A DNA stretch of 64,000 nt from Streptomyces nigrescens (GCA_024349765.1 AP026073.1:1426001-1490000), one strand, 5' to 3'. Counted from the first letter of the stretch, positions 24,714 to 33,615 are shown. Notes: generated from the sequence alone by a model not told the origin. Made by a program: numbers and translations.

Positions 24714-24819
24714 CAGGAGTCAGCTCTTTCGCGCAGAGGGGCGTCGGGGGACGTCGTGCGCGCGGGCAGGGCTGGGGACGCCGGTCAGCGGCGTCGAGGA
24801 ATGGTGTGCGGGCCCGCGC

Positions 24820-24924
24820 TCAGTGCGCGCGGCAACACAGACGGTCGAAAGCGTGCGCCTGCCGGGACGGCCAGAAGGGCTCGAGGTCGCTGCGACCTGT
24901 CGCGGTGTCGGTGAGGCTGGCCAT
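24820..24924 (-). CDS. Small ORF, candidate leader peptide ending in Cys-Cys
   Basis: A 34-aa ORF with a conserved-looking core FWPSRQAHAFDRLCCRAH at its C-terminus, read from ATG 24924. Similar tiny proteins with paired cysteines near the stop are, as far as I remember, annotated as putative leader peptides in Streptomyces. It precedes the winged-helix gene by 106 bp, a suitable distance for attenuation control. A weak GGGG lies just upstream of the ATG. Evidence is limited to composition and position. Confidence 0.5.
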   Translation of the reverse strand: MASLTDTATGRSDLEPFWPSRQAHAFDRLCCRAH

Positions 24925-25114
24925 GACCCCATTGAACCAGACAGTCGGTGATCTGTCCCTCGTGTGGGTGGCGGTGTGACGCGAATCCACCGCACCCGCG
25001 CGGCACATACCGCCGGACCGGGCGCGATTCCGTTCCGACTTGACCTGTGTGCAGGGGAGTTGGGGGAGGGAGCGGTGAGTGGGCGCGTGGCCGAAATACG
25101 CCCTCGCCGGTCCG

Positions 25115-25762
25115 TCAGCGGGCCGCTGTCGGGTATCTCTTCTTTGCCCCTTTCCAGCCGTGTCGTCCTGCGCGTATTCCGGCTCCGGTCGCCACTCCCA
25201 GTGCGAGCGCGGTCAGATGGCCGGCGTCGGTGAAGGTCCGTCCGCGGCGCAGTACGGGCCGTGTCCCCAGGGCCAGCAGGCCGGCCGTGGCGGCGGTCCG
25301 TATGCCGCGGTGCGGGACGGACGCGGCGAGCGCGCCCAGGGTGGCGTAGAAGCCGTAACTGGCCCCGACGTCGATGGCGTGCGGGGTCGGGTCCCCGGGC
25401 CCGCGCAGATGGCTGCGGGCGCGCAGACCGGCGTACACCAGCAGGCTGGCGCCGAGGTGGCCGGCCGCGAAGACCCCCGCCGCGCCCCGCACTCCCCAGC
25501 GCCGCTCGGCCGTGCCGAGGACGGCGAGCAGCGCCGCGCCGTACGGCACCGGAAGCGGCTCCTCGACGAACCCGGCGCTGGTGAGCAGCGTGCCCCAGCG
25601 GCCGGCCCGCAGATTGGCGACGTTGGTGGAGTGGGCGCGCAGCAGCTCCGTCCGGCGGCGGGAGGGCAGCCGCGCGGTGGCGTACGCCCCGAGTTGGACG
25701 GCTCCGACGTACAGCGGCGCGGCCCAGGGCACGCGGGGCGGGCGGGGCGGCCGGGGCGCCAT
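25115..25762 (-). CDS. Rhomboid-like membrane protein
   Basis: A 215-aa protein with about five to six hydrophobic segments. Motifs resemble actinobacterial rhomboid-like proteins: AAGHLGASLLVYAGL, DVGASYGFYATLGALAASV (GASYG where active proteases have GxSG), and DAGHLTALALGVATG with a possible catalytic His. Intramembrane protease activity is possible but the serine motif is not canonical. The ATG sits 1 bp after the stop of the upstream gene, so translation is coupled. Confidence 0.7.
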   Translation of the reverse strand: MAPRPPRPPRVPWAAPLYVGAVQLGAYATARLPSRRRTELLRAHSTNVANLRAGRWGTLLTSAGFVEEPLPVPYGAALLAVLGTAERRWGVRGAAGVFAAGHLGASLLVYAGLRARSHLRGPGDPTPHAIDVGASYGFYATLGALAASVPHRGIRTAATAGLLALGTRPVLRRGRTFTDAGHLTALALGVATGAGIRAGRHGWKGAKKRYPTAAR

Positions 25763-25763
25763 G

Positions 25764-26693
25764 TCAGGCTCCCGTCGGCAGGCGCTTGCGCCAGTCCAGC
25801 GGGGCGAGGTCGATCACGCGGTCCGGATCGCCGTCCCACCGCACCGGCAGGCCCGCCTCGGCCAGCGCCGCGGCCACCGCCTGCCCGACCTCGGCCCGCC
25901 GCTCGGCCGGCACCTCCCCGGCGTCCTGGCCGGGGCCGGGGTAGGTGCCGTAGCGGACCGACAGGCCGTGGCCCTCGGCGGCCGCCGCGGTGTCCTGGTG
26001 GTGGAAGAAGACGAAGCCCCGGTCGGCCTCGGCCCGTTGGCCACCTATCTCGGCCAGCCCGCAGCCGCTGCAGCAGGTGAAGTCCATCCGGGCGGTAAGT
26101 CCGCGGTCCGCCAGCGCCGCGAAGGCCCGGGCGACCCGGTCGGGGTCGGTCACCTCCGGCCACCCGGCCTGCTCGGCGAGCCGCTCCTCCCACAACTGCG
26201 CCACGATCCGCCGCGCCTCCTCCCGCGAGACCTCGGCCTCGGCGGGGTCGAAGCCGTCCCGGACGTCCTGCACGACCTCGTGGAAGGCGCGGAAGCCGGA
26301 GCGTATGCCGGCGCGGGCCCGCTCCTCGGCCTCCGCGCGGATCGCGGGGTCCAGACCGGGCGTGGAGAACAGGTCGGCGGGCCGCCAGTCCAGGGCCGTA
26401 CGCCAGGCCTGCCCGCCGCGGGCCCAGTCCAGGAACACCTCGACGACCCGCTCGGCGTCGCCGGTCGAGGCGGTGAAGTGCCGTTCCGGGGCGCCGTCGC
26501 GGTGCTCCACGGCGAACGGGCCGTCGCCGTCACGCCAGGTCTGCACGTACACCTGGTCCTCGTCGGGCAGCCGCTCGACGACCGCGAAGTGGTCGCCGTC
26601 GGCGCCGATCCGCCGCAGCAGCCCGGCCAGCTCCGCGGCGGTGGGGCGCGAAAGGTCCGCCCCGGACTCGGTCTTGACGCTGATCGCAAGCAT
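25764..26693 (-). CDS. DUF6891-like protein with N-terminal Imm1-like region
   Basis: A 309-aa soluble protein. The C-terminal half (EEARRIVAQLWEERLAEQ ... FTCCSGCGLAEIG ... GFVFFHHQDTAAAAEG ... LSVRYGTY) matches what I remember of DUF6891; it includes a CCSGC motif. The N-terminal part (VYVQTWRDGDGPFAVEHRDG) resembles Imm1-type immunity domains. The function is unknown. ATG 26693 (MLAISVK) is chosen; longer starts run into the terminator region behind glnII. It is translationally coupled to the rhomboid-like gene. Confidence 0.6.
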   Translation of the reverse strand: MLAISVKTESGADLSRPTAAELAGLLRRIGADGDHFAVVERLPDEDQVYVQTWRDGDGPFAVEHRDGAPERHFTASTGDAERVVEVFLDWARGGQAWRTALDWRPADLFSTPGLDPAIRAEAEERARAGIRSGFRAFHEVVQDVRDGFDPAEAEVSREEARRIVAQLWEERLAEQAGWPEVTDPDRVARAFAALADRGLTARMDFTCCSGCGLAEIGGQRAEADRGFVFFHHQDTAAAAEGHGLSVRYGTYPGPGQDAGEVPAERRAEVGQAVAAALAEAGLPVRWDGDPDRVIDLAPLDWRKRLPTGA

Positions 26694-26818
26694 GATCCCA
26701 GCCTGCCATCCGCCACTGACAACGCCGCCCCGCGGGCCGGCGCGGGGGACCGTGGGCGGTGGACGCGCGTCCCGGACCGGCGTCCCGGACGCGCGGCCCG
26801 GGACGCCGGACACGCGAA

Positions 26819-26844
26819 GGGGCCGGACCCACCGGTCCGGCCCC
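26819..26844 (-). terminator. Terminator hairpin behind glnII
   Basis: GGGGCCGGACC (26819-26829) pairs with GGTCCGGCCCC (26834-26844) around a CACC loop, 20 bp beyond the glnII stop on the minus strand. An 11-bp perfect stem. Confidence 0.75.
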
Positions 26845-26864
26845 ACGCACGTACTACGGCCGTC

Positions 26865-27887
26865 TCAGACCTGCTCGCGCCGCGCCAGCTCCGTGCAGCA
26901 GGTGTCCACGATCAGCCGGGTCACCACGTACGGGTCGACGTTGGCGTTCGGCCGCCGGTCCTCGATGTAGCCCTTCTTCTCGACCTCGACCTGCCAGGGG
27001 ATGCGCACCGACGCCCCGCGGTCCGAGGCGCCGTAGCTGTACTCGTCCCAGGGCGCGGTCTCGTGCGCGCCGGTGAGCCGGTCCTCGATGCCGGTGCCGT
27101 ACTGGCGGACGTGCTCCAGCGGCTTGTCGCCCTCGCCCAGCGCCTCGCAGGCGGTGATGATCGCGTCGTAGCCCTCGCGCATCGCGCGGGTGGAGAAGTT
27201 GGTGTGCGCGCCCGCGCCGTTCCAGTCGCCCTTGGCCGGCTTGGCGTCCAGCGACGCCGTGACGCCGAACTCCTCCGCCGTACGGTGCAGCAGCCAGCGC
27301 GCCACCCACATGTGGTCCGAGACCTCCAGCGGGGCCAGCGCGCCCACCTGGAACTCCCACTGGCCCGGCATGACCTCGGCGTTGATGCCGGAGAGGCCGA
27401 GGCCGGCGGCCAGGCACAGGTCGAGGTGCTTCTCGACGATCTCCCGGCCGAAGATCGCGTCGGCGCCCACGCCGCAGTAGTAGTCGCCCTGCGGAGCCGG
27501 GTAGCCGCCGCCCTCGGGGAAGCCGAGCGGCCGCTCGCCCTTGAGGAAGGTGTACTCCTGCTCGATGCCGAAGATCGGCTCCTGGTCCGCGAACTTCTCC
27601 GCCACCGGGCGCAGCAGCGCACGGGTGTTGGAGGAGTGCGGGGTGAGGTCGGTGTTGAGCACCTCGCACAGCACCAGCAGGTGGTCCCCGCCGCGGATCG
27701 GGTCCGGGCAGCTGAAGACCGGTTCGAGGACGAGGTCCGAGGAGTGGCCCTCCGCCTGGTTCGTGCTGGACCCGTCGAAGCCCCAGCGCGGCAGCTTGCT
27801 CGCGTCCGACAGGATCTTCGTCTTGGAGCGGAGCTTGGCGGTCGGCTGGGTGCCGTCGATCCAGATGTACTCGGCCTTGATGGTCAC
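26865..27887 (-). CDS. glnII: Glutamine synthetase type II (eukaryotic-type GSII)
   Basis: A 340-aa cytoplasmic enzyme making glutamine from glutamate, ammonia and ATP. The GSII signatures are AEYIWIDGTQPTAKLRSKT at the N-terminus, LPRWGFDGSSTNQAEG, PIFGIEQEYTFL, MPGQWEFQVG, AGAHTNFSTRAMRE and the C-terminal DRGASVRIPWQVE. The length is short and lacks the GSI adenylylation loop. GTG 27887 is preceded by AGAGGA; an in-frame upstream start (27941) would add an Arg/Tyr-rich tail. A full GlnR box lies about 70 bp upstream. It is the second glutamine synthetase in the window besides glnA. Confidence 0.96.
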   Translation of the reverse strand: MTIKAEYIWIDGTQPTAKLRSKTKILSDASKLPRWGFDGSSTNQAEGHSSDLVLEPVFSCPDPIRGGDHLLVLCEVLNTDLTPHSSNTRALLRPVAEKFADQEPIFGIEQEYTFLKGERPLGFPEGGGYPAPQGDYYCGVGADAIFGREIVEKHLDLCLAAGLGLSGINAEVMPGQWEFQVGALAPLEVSDHMWVARWLLHRTAEEFGVTASLDAKPAKGDWNGAGAHTNFSTRAMREGYDAIITACEALGEGDKPLEHVRQYGTGIEDRLTGAHETAPWDEYSYGASDRGASVRIPWQVEVEKKGYIEDRRPNANVDPYVVTRLIVDTCCTELARREQV

Positions 27888-27955
27888 GGGGGTCCTCTTA
27901 TACGGGTAGGTGCGGGTACGCGTGCGGGCGTACGTTCGCACTCTCGCAACGAGCC

Positions 27956-27993
27956 GTTTCTCGTCCGTTGCCCATATGTGAACCGCAGGTTAC
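27956..27993 (-). promoter_or_regulatory. GlnR box upstream of glnII
   Basis: Read on the minus strand, four 5-mers are spaced by exactly 6 bp: GTAAC-n6-TTCAC-n6-GCAAC-n6-GAAAC. This matches the Streptomyces GlnR consensus (gTnAc-n6-GaAAc repeated). GlnR activates glnII under nitrogen limitation. Confidence 0.88.
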
Positions 27994-28094
27994 TCAGCCG
28001 GACATCCCGCCATTCGCAAGGGATTCGTCCCGATCTGCCCGGGAATCCATGGTCGATTATCTCCCGGTTTGCGGCTGATGCTGTGGCGCAGACC

Positions 28095-29264
28095 TCAGCC
28101 GGGCCGCATCGCCGGGGCCTCGGTGTGCTGCTTCAGCAGCCCCTCGAAGCCCAGGTGTGTCACCCGCCGGACGAGCTCCGGACCACTGATCCCCATCGCC
28201 TCCGCGGTGCGGCCCACGTGCCAGTCGTGGGCCGCCAGCCGGTGCAGGACATGACCGCGCCGGACCTGCTTCTCGGTCAGCCGGAACGTCTTGAGGTAGG
28301 CCACCCGCCCCTTGCCGTCGGTGATCGTCTCGCCGATGTGCTGGGTGCGGTGCAGCGCGAACGGCGGCAGGAACCGGGACAGCCGGAACCGCCCCATCCG
28401 GTACACCTGCCGCACCTCGTAGGACTCGTCCAGCAGCTCGCCCGCCATCAGGGCGGCGTGCTGCCCCTCCCACTCCCGCTCCCGCCGTTCGGCGGCGGAC
28501 CGCAGCTCGGCGAGCGAGGTGACGTACTCCGCCGCGATCCGGACGGTGAACTCGGGCACCGGCCCGCCGTAGAGGGCGTACTGGTACATCAGCTCGCCGT
28601 AGAGGTCCTGCAGCAGCGACGGGTGCAGTGCCCGGTAGTCGTCCGGATGCGGCACCACGAAGGCGGCGGCCAGGGCGTCGGCGACGTACACCAGCACCCC
28701 GCACTGCCCGGGATGGATCTCGAAGACCCGCAGCGCGTCGTCGAGCCCGGGGACCGCCTCGCCCCGGTAGGCCCGCTCCGCGCGCGGCGAGAGCCCGTCG
28801 CGGACCGCCCGCCGGGTCCACTCCTCCCACACGATCGACGGCCCGCCGAAGTGCAGCGCCAGATAGCCGTCGAGCGCCAGATGGAGCGGCAGGAACCGCA
28901 GCCCGCCCGAGGGACCGCCGGCCGCCCGCCCCTTCCCGTCGTCCTTGCCGCGCCGCCGCTGGACGAGCTTGCGCGGGAGGTGCAGCGGCGCGCACACCAC
29001 GGGGTCCCGCTCCTCGCCCAGCTGCGAGCCGTACGCGGCGGCCGGCGACCCGTCACCCGTCCAGTTCGCCACGAAACCGTGCGGAACGTACGCCGTGTAG
29101 GCCGTACCGCGCTCGCCCCGGACCGTCAGCGGCCCGTCCTCGTACAGCTCGCGGTGCAGCCGCAGATCGGTGATCGGCTCGTCCCGCACCAGCGGGACCA
29201 GCCGGACCGCGCCCCACACCTGTGCCGGCCGGGCCCGCAGCCCGCTCAGATCCAGCCTGCTCAT
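28095..29264 (-). CDS. ARPP-2-like domain protein with C-terminal helix-turn-helix
   Basis: A 389-aa soluble protein. Motifs such as GTAYTAYVPHGFVANWTGDG, LRFLPLHLALDGYLALHFG and FEIHPGQCGVLVYVADALA resemble what I recall as the ARPP-2 domain of actinobacteria. The C-terminus (AHDWHVGRTAEAMGISGPEL then VRRVTHLGFEGLL) is a Fis-like helix-turn-helix. The ATG overlaps the stop of the upstream vWA gene by 4 bp, so the two form one unit. The function is not known; association with RNA-metabolism or conflict systems is an inference from its Ro60-like partner. Confidence 0.6.
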   Translation of the reverse strand: MSRLDLSGLRARPAQVWGAVRLVPLVRDEPITDLRLHRELYEDGPLTVRGERGTAYTAYVPHGFVANWTGDGSPAAAYGSQLGEERDPVVCAPLHLPRKLVQRRRGKDDGKGRAAGGPSGGLRFLPLHLALDGYLALHFGGPSIVWEEWTRRAVRDGLSPRAERAYRGEAVPGLDDALRVFEIHPGQCGVLVYVADALAAAFVVPHPDDYRALHPSLLQDLYGELMYQYALYGGPVPEFTVRIAAEYVTSLAELRSAAERREREWEGQHAALMAGELLDESYEVRQVYRMGRFRLSRFLPPFALHRTQHIGETITDGKGRVAYLKTFRLTEKQVRRGHVLHRLAAHDWHVGRTAEAMGISGPELVRRVTHLGFEGLLKQHTEAPAMRPG

Positions 29265-30733
29265 CCCGCGGCCCCCTCCGTCCGCCGCACCGTCTCCGCT
29301 TCCGCCTCCGCCAGGAACTGCCGCACCCGCTCGTCCAGATGGGCCCGCAGTTCGGCGAGCCCGGTCCGGCCCTCGGCGAACCGCGCGAGCTGCACCAGCG
29401 CCGGCAGGTCCTCCGCGTCCCGCACCCCGGCCGTCGGCACCACGGGGGACAGCCGCCGCACCGTGAAGTCCTCGGCGTCGTACACCGGGTTGAGGTGGAC
29501 GACGGAGGTGGCGCCCCGCGGGTCGAGCCGGGTCCGCCAGACCCGCAGCACCTCACCGGCCAGCCCGGGCGGTGCGTTGTCCCAGCCGTCCGAGACGATC
29601 ACCAGCCGCTCGGGTGCGTGCTCCAGCGCGTCCAGCACCCGCATGCCCAGCGGGGTCGGCCCGTACGGGTGGGCCAGCAGCGCGTCCCGCCGCCCGGACG
29701 TCCACAGCGGCAGATACGACTCCGCCAGCGCCTCCAGCAGGAAGTGGCAGGCCAGTGCGGTCGCCAGCGGGCGGCGCCGCTTCTGCCGCGAGCCGGTGGT
29801 GGAGTAACTGTCGTCCAGTACGGCCGCCACCCGGCCCCACGTCCCGGCCCGCGCCCCGGCGGTCCGCCGCGCCGCCGCCCGCAGCGCGCCGGTCAGCTCG
29901 GCCCGGCGCGCGACCCGGTCGTCCAGCGTCAGCCCCAGGACGTACGAGGCGAGCCGGGTCAGCGGCATCCCGGAAAGCTCGCGGTCCACCCCGGCGCCGT
30001 GCGCACGGGCCGACTCCTGCACCCGCAGCCGCTCCAGCCGCGTCATCCGCGGGGCGATCCGCTCCAGGAAGGCCCGCCGTCGGATGCCGTGCGCCGCCGC
30101 GAACCCCTCGGCGACGGTGAACGGCAGCTCGTACAGCGCGCCCTGCTCGTAGTGCGCCCGGCGCCAGGCGTCCAGCAGCGGGGTGGCGAACCGCGTCCGG
30201 CGGCGCGGCGCGAACAGGAAGTCGCCCAGCTCACCGCCGTCCTCGCCCGGCCCGCGCAGCGGCAGATGGGCGTGGCGCGCCGCGGACTTGAGGCCGGCCC
30301 GGTACTTCACCGCGTCCAGCGCCGGATCCGGGCGCGCGGTGACCCAGTCGCGGATGATCGCGCGGGTCCGGCGGTTGTTCACCCCGGCCGCGCGCAGCGC
30401 CCGGAACAGGCGGTACACCCGCGGTGCGGGCAGCCGCGCCAGCCGGGCCGCGATCAGCCGCCCCTCGGTGCGCCGCGCGTCCGCCGTCGCCTCGCCCGCG
30501 GTCTCCAGCAGCCGGCGCACGATCAGCGCGGCGTTGTGGTCGTTGATGTCCAGGGCGAGCGAAGCGGCGTACAGCGGGCGGTAGTTGATCCGCACGTACT
30601 CGTGCAGGAAGTCCAGCGACAGCCGCTGTTCCGCCGCTCCGGAGCGGAACTCCCGCTGCCCGGTGGCCGTGATCGCGGCGTTCACGAACAGCAGCACGTC
30701 CTCGGCCGCCACCAGATCCGGGCAGCTCTCCAC
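29261..30733 (-). CDS. Ro60/TROVE-like protein: helical repeats plus vWA domain
   Basis: A 490-aa protein. The N-terminal 270 residues are alpha-helical (DFLHEYVRINYRPLYAASLA, LIVRRLLETAG, RVYRLFRALRAAGVNNRRTR, LGDFLFAPRRRTRF), a HEAT-like layout as in Ro60. The C-terminal part is a von Willebrand A domain with an intact-looking MIDAS: DDSYS around residue 306 and VIVSDGWDN around residue 380. Ro60-type proteins bind misfolded or Y RNAs. GTG 30733 has GGGGAGG just upstream; the reading frame stays open for another 1.1 kb, but that is antisense to the next gene. It forms an operon with the ARPP-2-like gene. Confidence 0.65.
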   Translation of the reverse strand: MESCPDLVAAEDVLLFVNAAITATGQREFRSGAAEQRLSLDFLHEYVRINYRPLYAASLALDINDHNAALIVRRLLETAGEATADARRTEGRLIAARLARLPAPRVYRLFRALRAAGVNNRRTRAIIRDWVTARPDPALDAVKYRAGLKSAARHAHLPLRGPGEDGGELGDFLFAPRRRTRFATPLLDAWRRAHYEQGALYELPFTVAEGFAAAHGIRRRAFLERIAPRMTRLERLRVQESARAHGAGVDRELSGMPLTRLASYVLGLTLDDRVARRAELTGALRAAARRTAGARAGTWGRVAAVLDDSYSTTGSRQKRRRPLATALACHFLLEALAESYLPLWTSGRRDALLAHPYGPTPLGMRVLDALEHAPERLVIVSDGWDNAPPGLAGEVLRVWRTRLDPRGATSVVHLNPVYDAEDFTVRRLSPVVPTAGVRDAEDLPALVQLARFAEGRTGLAELRAHLDERVRQFLAEAEAETVRRTEGAAG

Positions 30734-30955
30734 CCCGTCCTCCCCGTCGTCGGACGCCGGCCGGGGAATGGGGGCACGAACAGCGAATCGTTGCTTTGCA
30801 GAGCAGGTCCGGAAGTCGCACCGGAGTCCCGCGGCCGGCTGGGGGAAACGTAACACCGGGCGGGCACGCCGGGCATGCCGATTACGGCCCGGGACACGGC
30901 CCGGCCGCCCCGGGGAATCGGCCGTCCGCCGCCCGCCCCGGGGGAGACTGGCCGC

Positions 30956-31864
30956 ATGACGACCACGCGCATCGGACTCCTCGGTACCGGCCCCTGGGCG
31001 CGCAGCGTCCACGCCCCCGCCCTCGCCGACCACCCCGGCGTCACCTTCGCCGGCGTCTGGGGGCGCCGCGCGGAGGCCGCCGCCGCCCTGGCCCAGGCCC
31101 ACGGCACCCGCCCGTACGAGAGCCCCGACGAGCTGTGCGCCGACTGCGACGCGGTGGCGATCGCGCTGCCGCCGTCCGTCCAGGGCCCGTTGGCGGTGCG
31201 CGCCGCGCGGGCCGGCTGCCACCTCCTGCTGGACAAGCCGGTCGCCACCTCCGTGCCCGAGGCCCGGGCGGTCGCCGAGGCCGCCGATGGTGCGGGGGTG
31301 GCGTCGGTGGTCTTCTTCACCGCGCGCTTCGGCGCGGAGGAAGGGGAGTGGATCGCCGCCCAGGCGGCCGCGGGCGGCTGGTTCACCGCGCACGCCGACT
31401 GGCTCGCGCCGGTCTTCTCCGACGGCTCCACCAGCCCGTACGCCCACTCGCCGTGGCGCCGCGACAAGGGCGGCCTGTGGGACGTCGGCCCGCACGCGCT
31501 CTCCGTCCTGCTGCCCGTCCTGGGCGACGCGGAGGAGGTGACCGCCACCAGGGGCCCGGCCGACACCGTGCTGCTGGCGATGCGGCACAGCAGCGGCGCG
31601 GCCAGCACCGCGACGGTCGGGCTGACCGCACCGGCCGCCGCGGCCGGCGTCGAGGTCACCCTGCGCGGCACGGCCGGCGTCACCACCCTGCCCCGCCGCC
31701 GGCACGGCCCCGGACCCGCCTACCACCGCGCCCTCGACGCCCTGCTCGCCGCGGTGGAGACCGGTCTGCCGAACGCCTGCGACGTCCACTTCGGCCTGCG
31801 GGTCACCGAGATCCTGGCGGCGGCGGAGCAGTCCCTCACCCCACTCATGCCTCAACGGTCATGA
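30956..31864 (+). CDS. Gfo/Idh/MocA-family oxidoreductase
   Basis: A 302-aa NAD(P)-dependent dehydrogenase. The Rossmann motif is GLLGTGPWARSVHAPAL (residues 6-22). The dinucleotide-binding region continues with DAVAIALPPSVQGPLAVRAA, and the catalytic motif DKPVATS contains the EKP-type lysine (DKP). The C-terminal beta-sheet domain includes KGGLWDVGPHALSVLLPVLG. The substrate is probably a sugar or polyol. The reading starts at ATG 30956; an in-frame ATG at 30875 adds a basic low-complexity tail. Confidence 0.88.
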   Translation: MTTTRIGLLGTGPWARSVHAPALADHPGVTFAGVWGRRAEAAAALAQAHGTRPYESPDELCADCDAVAIALPPSVQGPLAVRAARAGCHLLLDKPVATSVPEARAVAEAADGAGVASVVFFTARFGAEEGEWIAAQAAAGGWFTAHADWLAPVFSDGSTSPYAHSPWRRDKGGLWDVGPHALSVLLPVLGDAEEVTATRGPADTVLLAMRHSSGAASTATVGLTAPAAAAGVEVTLRGTAGVTTLPRRRHGPGPAYHRALDALLAAVETGLPNACDVHFGLRVTEILAAAEQSLTPLMPQRS

Positions 31865-31923
31865 GTACATGGCGCATTTGGTCGTGGAGGGCATGAGAGA
31901 TCGGCCGTAGCGTCGGTTCCGCC

Positions 31924-31994
31924 GGCCGATCACCGTCCGGTCACCGGCCGGCCGAACAGGTTGGCCGATGGCGTCACGGCCGGTCACCGTCCGG
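31924..31994 (+). promoter_or_regulatory. Direct repeat upstream of the adenylating ligase
   Basis: GGCCGATCACCGTCCGG (31924-31940) recurs as GGCCGGTCACCGTCCGG (31978-31994), one mismatch in 17, 54 bp apart. The segment is also rich in CCGGCC inverted repeats. It lies 47-117 bp before the ligase ATG and may hold a regulator site. Confidence 0.45.
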
Positions 31995-32040
31995 CCGCCG
32001 ACCACCCGCGCACCGCACCGCACCGAGGAGCACACCGTCA

Positions 32041-33600
32041 ATGCCACCCGCCACCGGCTTCACCAGTTACGTCGACACCATCCTGGCCGCCCTCGCCCGT
32101 GATCCGGAGCGGCTCGCGCTGACCGGCCCGGAGGGCCACTCCGACCTCACCGCCGGCGCACTGCACGCCACCGTCCACCGCATGGCGGCGGTGCTCGACG
32201 CCCACGGCATCGGCCACGGCCACACGGTCTGCCTGCTCAGCGGCAACCGCCCCGAGGTGCTCGCGGTCCGCTACGCCGTCAACCTCCTGGGCGCCCGGGT
32301 GGTCTTCCTCTACGACGGCATGGCTGCCGAAACCCTGGCCCGGATAGCCGGCAGCGTCGAACCGGCCCTGCTCGTCGCCGACCCGGACCTGCACGCCACC
32401 GCACGGGAGGTGCTCCGGCAGCTGCCGGGCCCGCGCCCCGAGGCGATGACCCTCGGCCCGGCGCCCGCCCCCGCCCTCGGCACGGACCTGCTCGCCGCCT
32501 GCGCCGCGCTCCCGGCCACCCCCGACGTACCGAGCCGGGTCCGCCCGGAGGACGACTGGTGCATCCGGCACACCGGCGGCACCACCGGCATCCCCAAGGG
32601 CGTCCGGATGGCGCACGCCCCCTACGGCGCGATGCTCGCCCGGATGGCGCCGGAGCCCGCGGCCGCACCCGCCCGTTTCCTGGTCTGCACCTCGCTCGCC
32701 CACCTGGCGGGCATCCTGTCCGACCTCACGCTCGCCGGCGGCGGCACCGTCGTCCTGCACCGCTCCTTCGACCCGGCCGCCGTCCTCGCCGCCGTCGAGC
32801 GCGACCGCATCACCGACCTGTGGCTGCTGCCGCCGCTCCTGTACCGCCTGCTGGACGACCCCACCCTCCCCACCACCGACCTCAGTTCCCTCGCCCGCAT
32901 CACCTACGGCGGCTGCCCCGCGTCGCCCTCCCGTCTGCTGCAGGCCGCCGAGGCGTTCGGCCCGGTGCTCCACGGCATGTACGGCATGTCCGAGGCGATG
33001 AGCATCAGCGTGGCCCTCCCGGAGGACCACGTGCCCACCGGGCCCGGCGGCCGGATCACCGTCGGCCGCGCGCTGCCGGGCGTGGAGATCGCCGTCCGGG
33101 ACGCGGACGGCCGCGATCTGCCGACGGGGGAGCCGGGCGAGGTCAACATCCGCTCCGCCGGCGTGATGACCGGCTACTGGAAGCAGCCCGAGGAGACCGC
33201 GCGGGCGCTGCCCGGCGACGGCTGGCTGCGCACCGGTGACGTCGGCTGCCTGGACGACGAGGGCCGGCTCTACCTCGTCGACCGGGTCAAGGACGTGATC
33301 ATCGTCGTGGGCGGCCACGTCCACCCGGCGGAGATCGAGGACCTGCTGCACACCCACCCCACGGTCGCCCACTGCGCCGTCTACGGGGTGCGCACCGCGG
33401 ACGAGACCGAGGAGGTGCACGTCGCCGCCGTCCCTGCCCCGGGCCGGACCGTGGACCTCGCCGACCTCCGGGAGTTCGTCACCGCGCACAAGGGCCCCAT
33501 GTACGCCCCGGCGGCCGTCCACGTCGTCGACGTCATCCCGCTCACCCCGGCCGGCAAACCCGACAAGACCGCGCTGCGGGCGAGTGCCGCCACGGTCTGA
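32041..33600 (+). CDS. AMP-dependent acyl-CoA synthetase/ligase
   Basis: A 519-aa class I adenylate-forming enzyme that activates a carboxylic acid with ATP and transfers it to CoA or another acceptor. The phosphate loop is HTGGTTGIPKG (A3), then GMYGMSEAMS (A5), GWLRTGDVG (A7), LYLVDRVKDVIIVVGG (A8), and the catalytic lysine in LTPAGKPDKTAL (A10). It stands alone: no acyl carrier protein or NRPS gene is near. The ATG has GAGGAG about 11 nt upstream. A strong terminator follows immediately. Confidence 0.9.
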   Translation: MPPATGFTSYVDTILAALARDPERLALTGPEGHSDLTAGALHATVHRMAAVLDAHGIGHGHTVCLLSGNRPEVLAVRYAVNLLGARVVFLYDGMAAETLARIAGSVEPALLVADPDLHATAREVLRQLPGPRPEAMTLGPAPAPALGTDLLAACAALPATPDVPSRVRPEDDWCIRHTGGTTGIPKGVRMAHAPYGAMLARMAPEPAAAPARFLVCTSLAHLAGILSDLTLAGGGTVVLHRSFDPAAVLAAVERDRITDLWLLPPLLYRLLDDPTLPTTDLSSLARITYGGCPASPSRLLQAAEAFGPVLHGMYGMSEAMSISVALPEDHVPTGPGGRITVGRALPGVEIAVRDADGRDLPTGEPGEVNIRSAGVMTGYWKQPEETARALPGDGWLRTGDVGCLDDEGRLYLVDRVKDVIIVVGGHVHPAEIEDLLHTHPTVAHCAVYGVRTADETEEVHVAAVPAPGRTVDLADLREFVTAHKGPMYAPAAVHVVDVIPLTPAGKPDKTALRASAATV

Positions 33601-33615
33601 CGAAGACCCGCACCG

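Noticed and set aside
30734-31855. Open frame extending the vWA gene by 374 codons
   Set aside because: It is antisense to the Gfo/Idh gene; GTG 30733 has a strong ribosome binding site and starts the helical domain.
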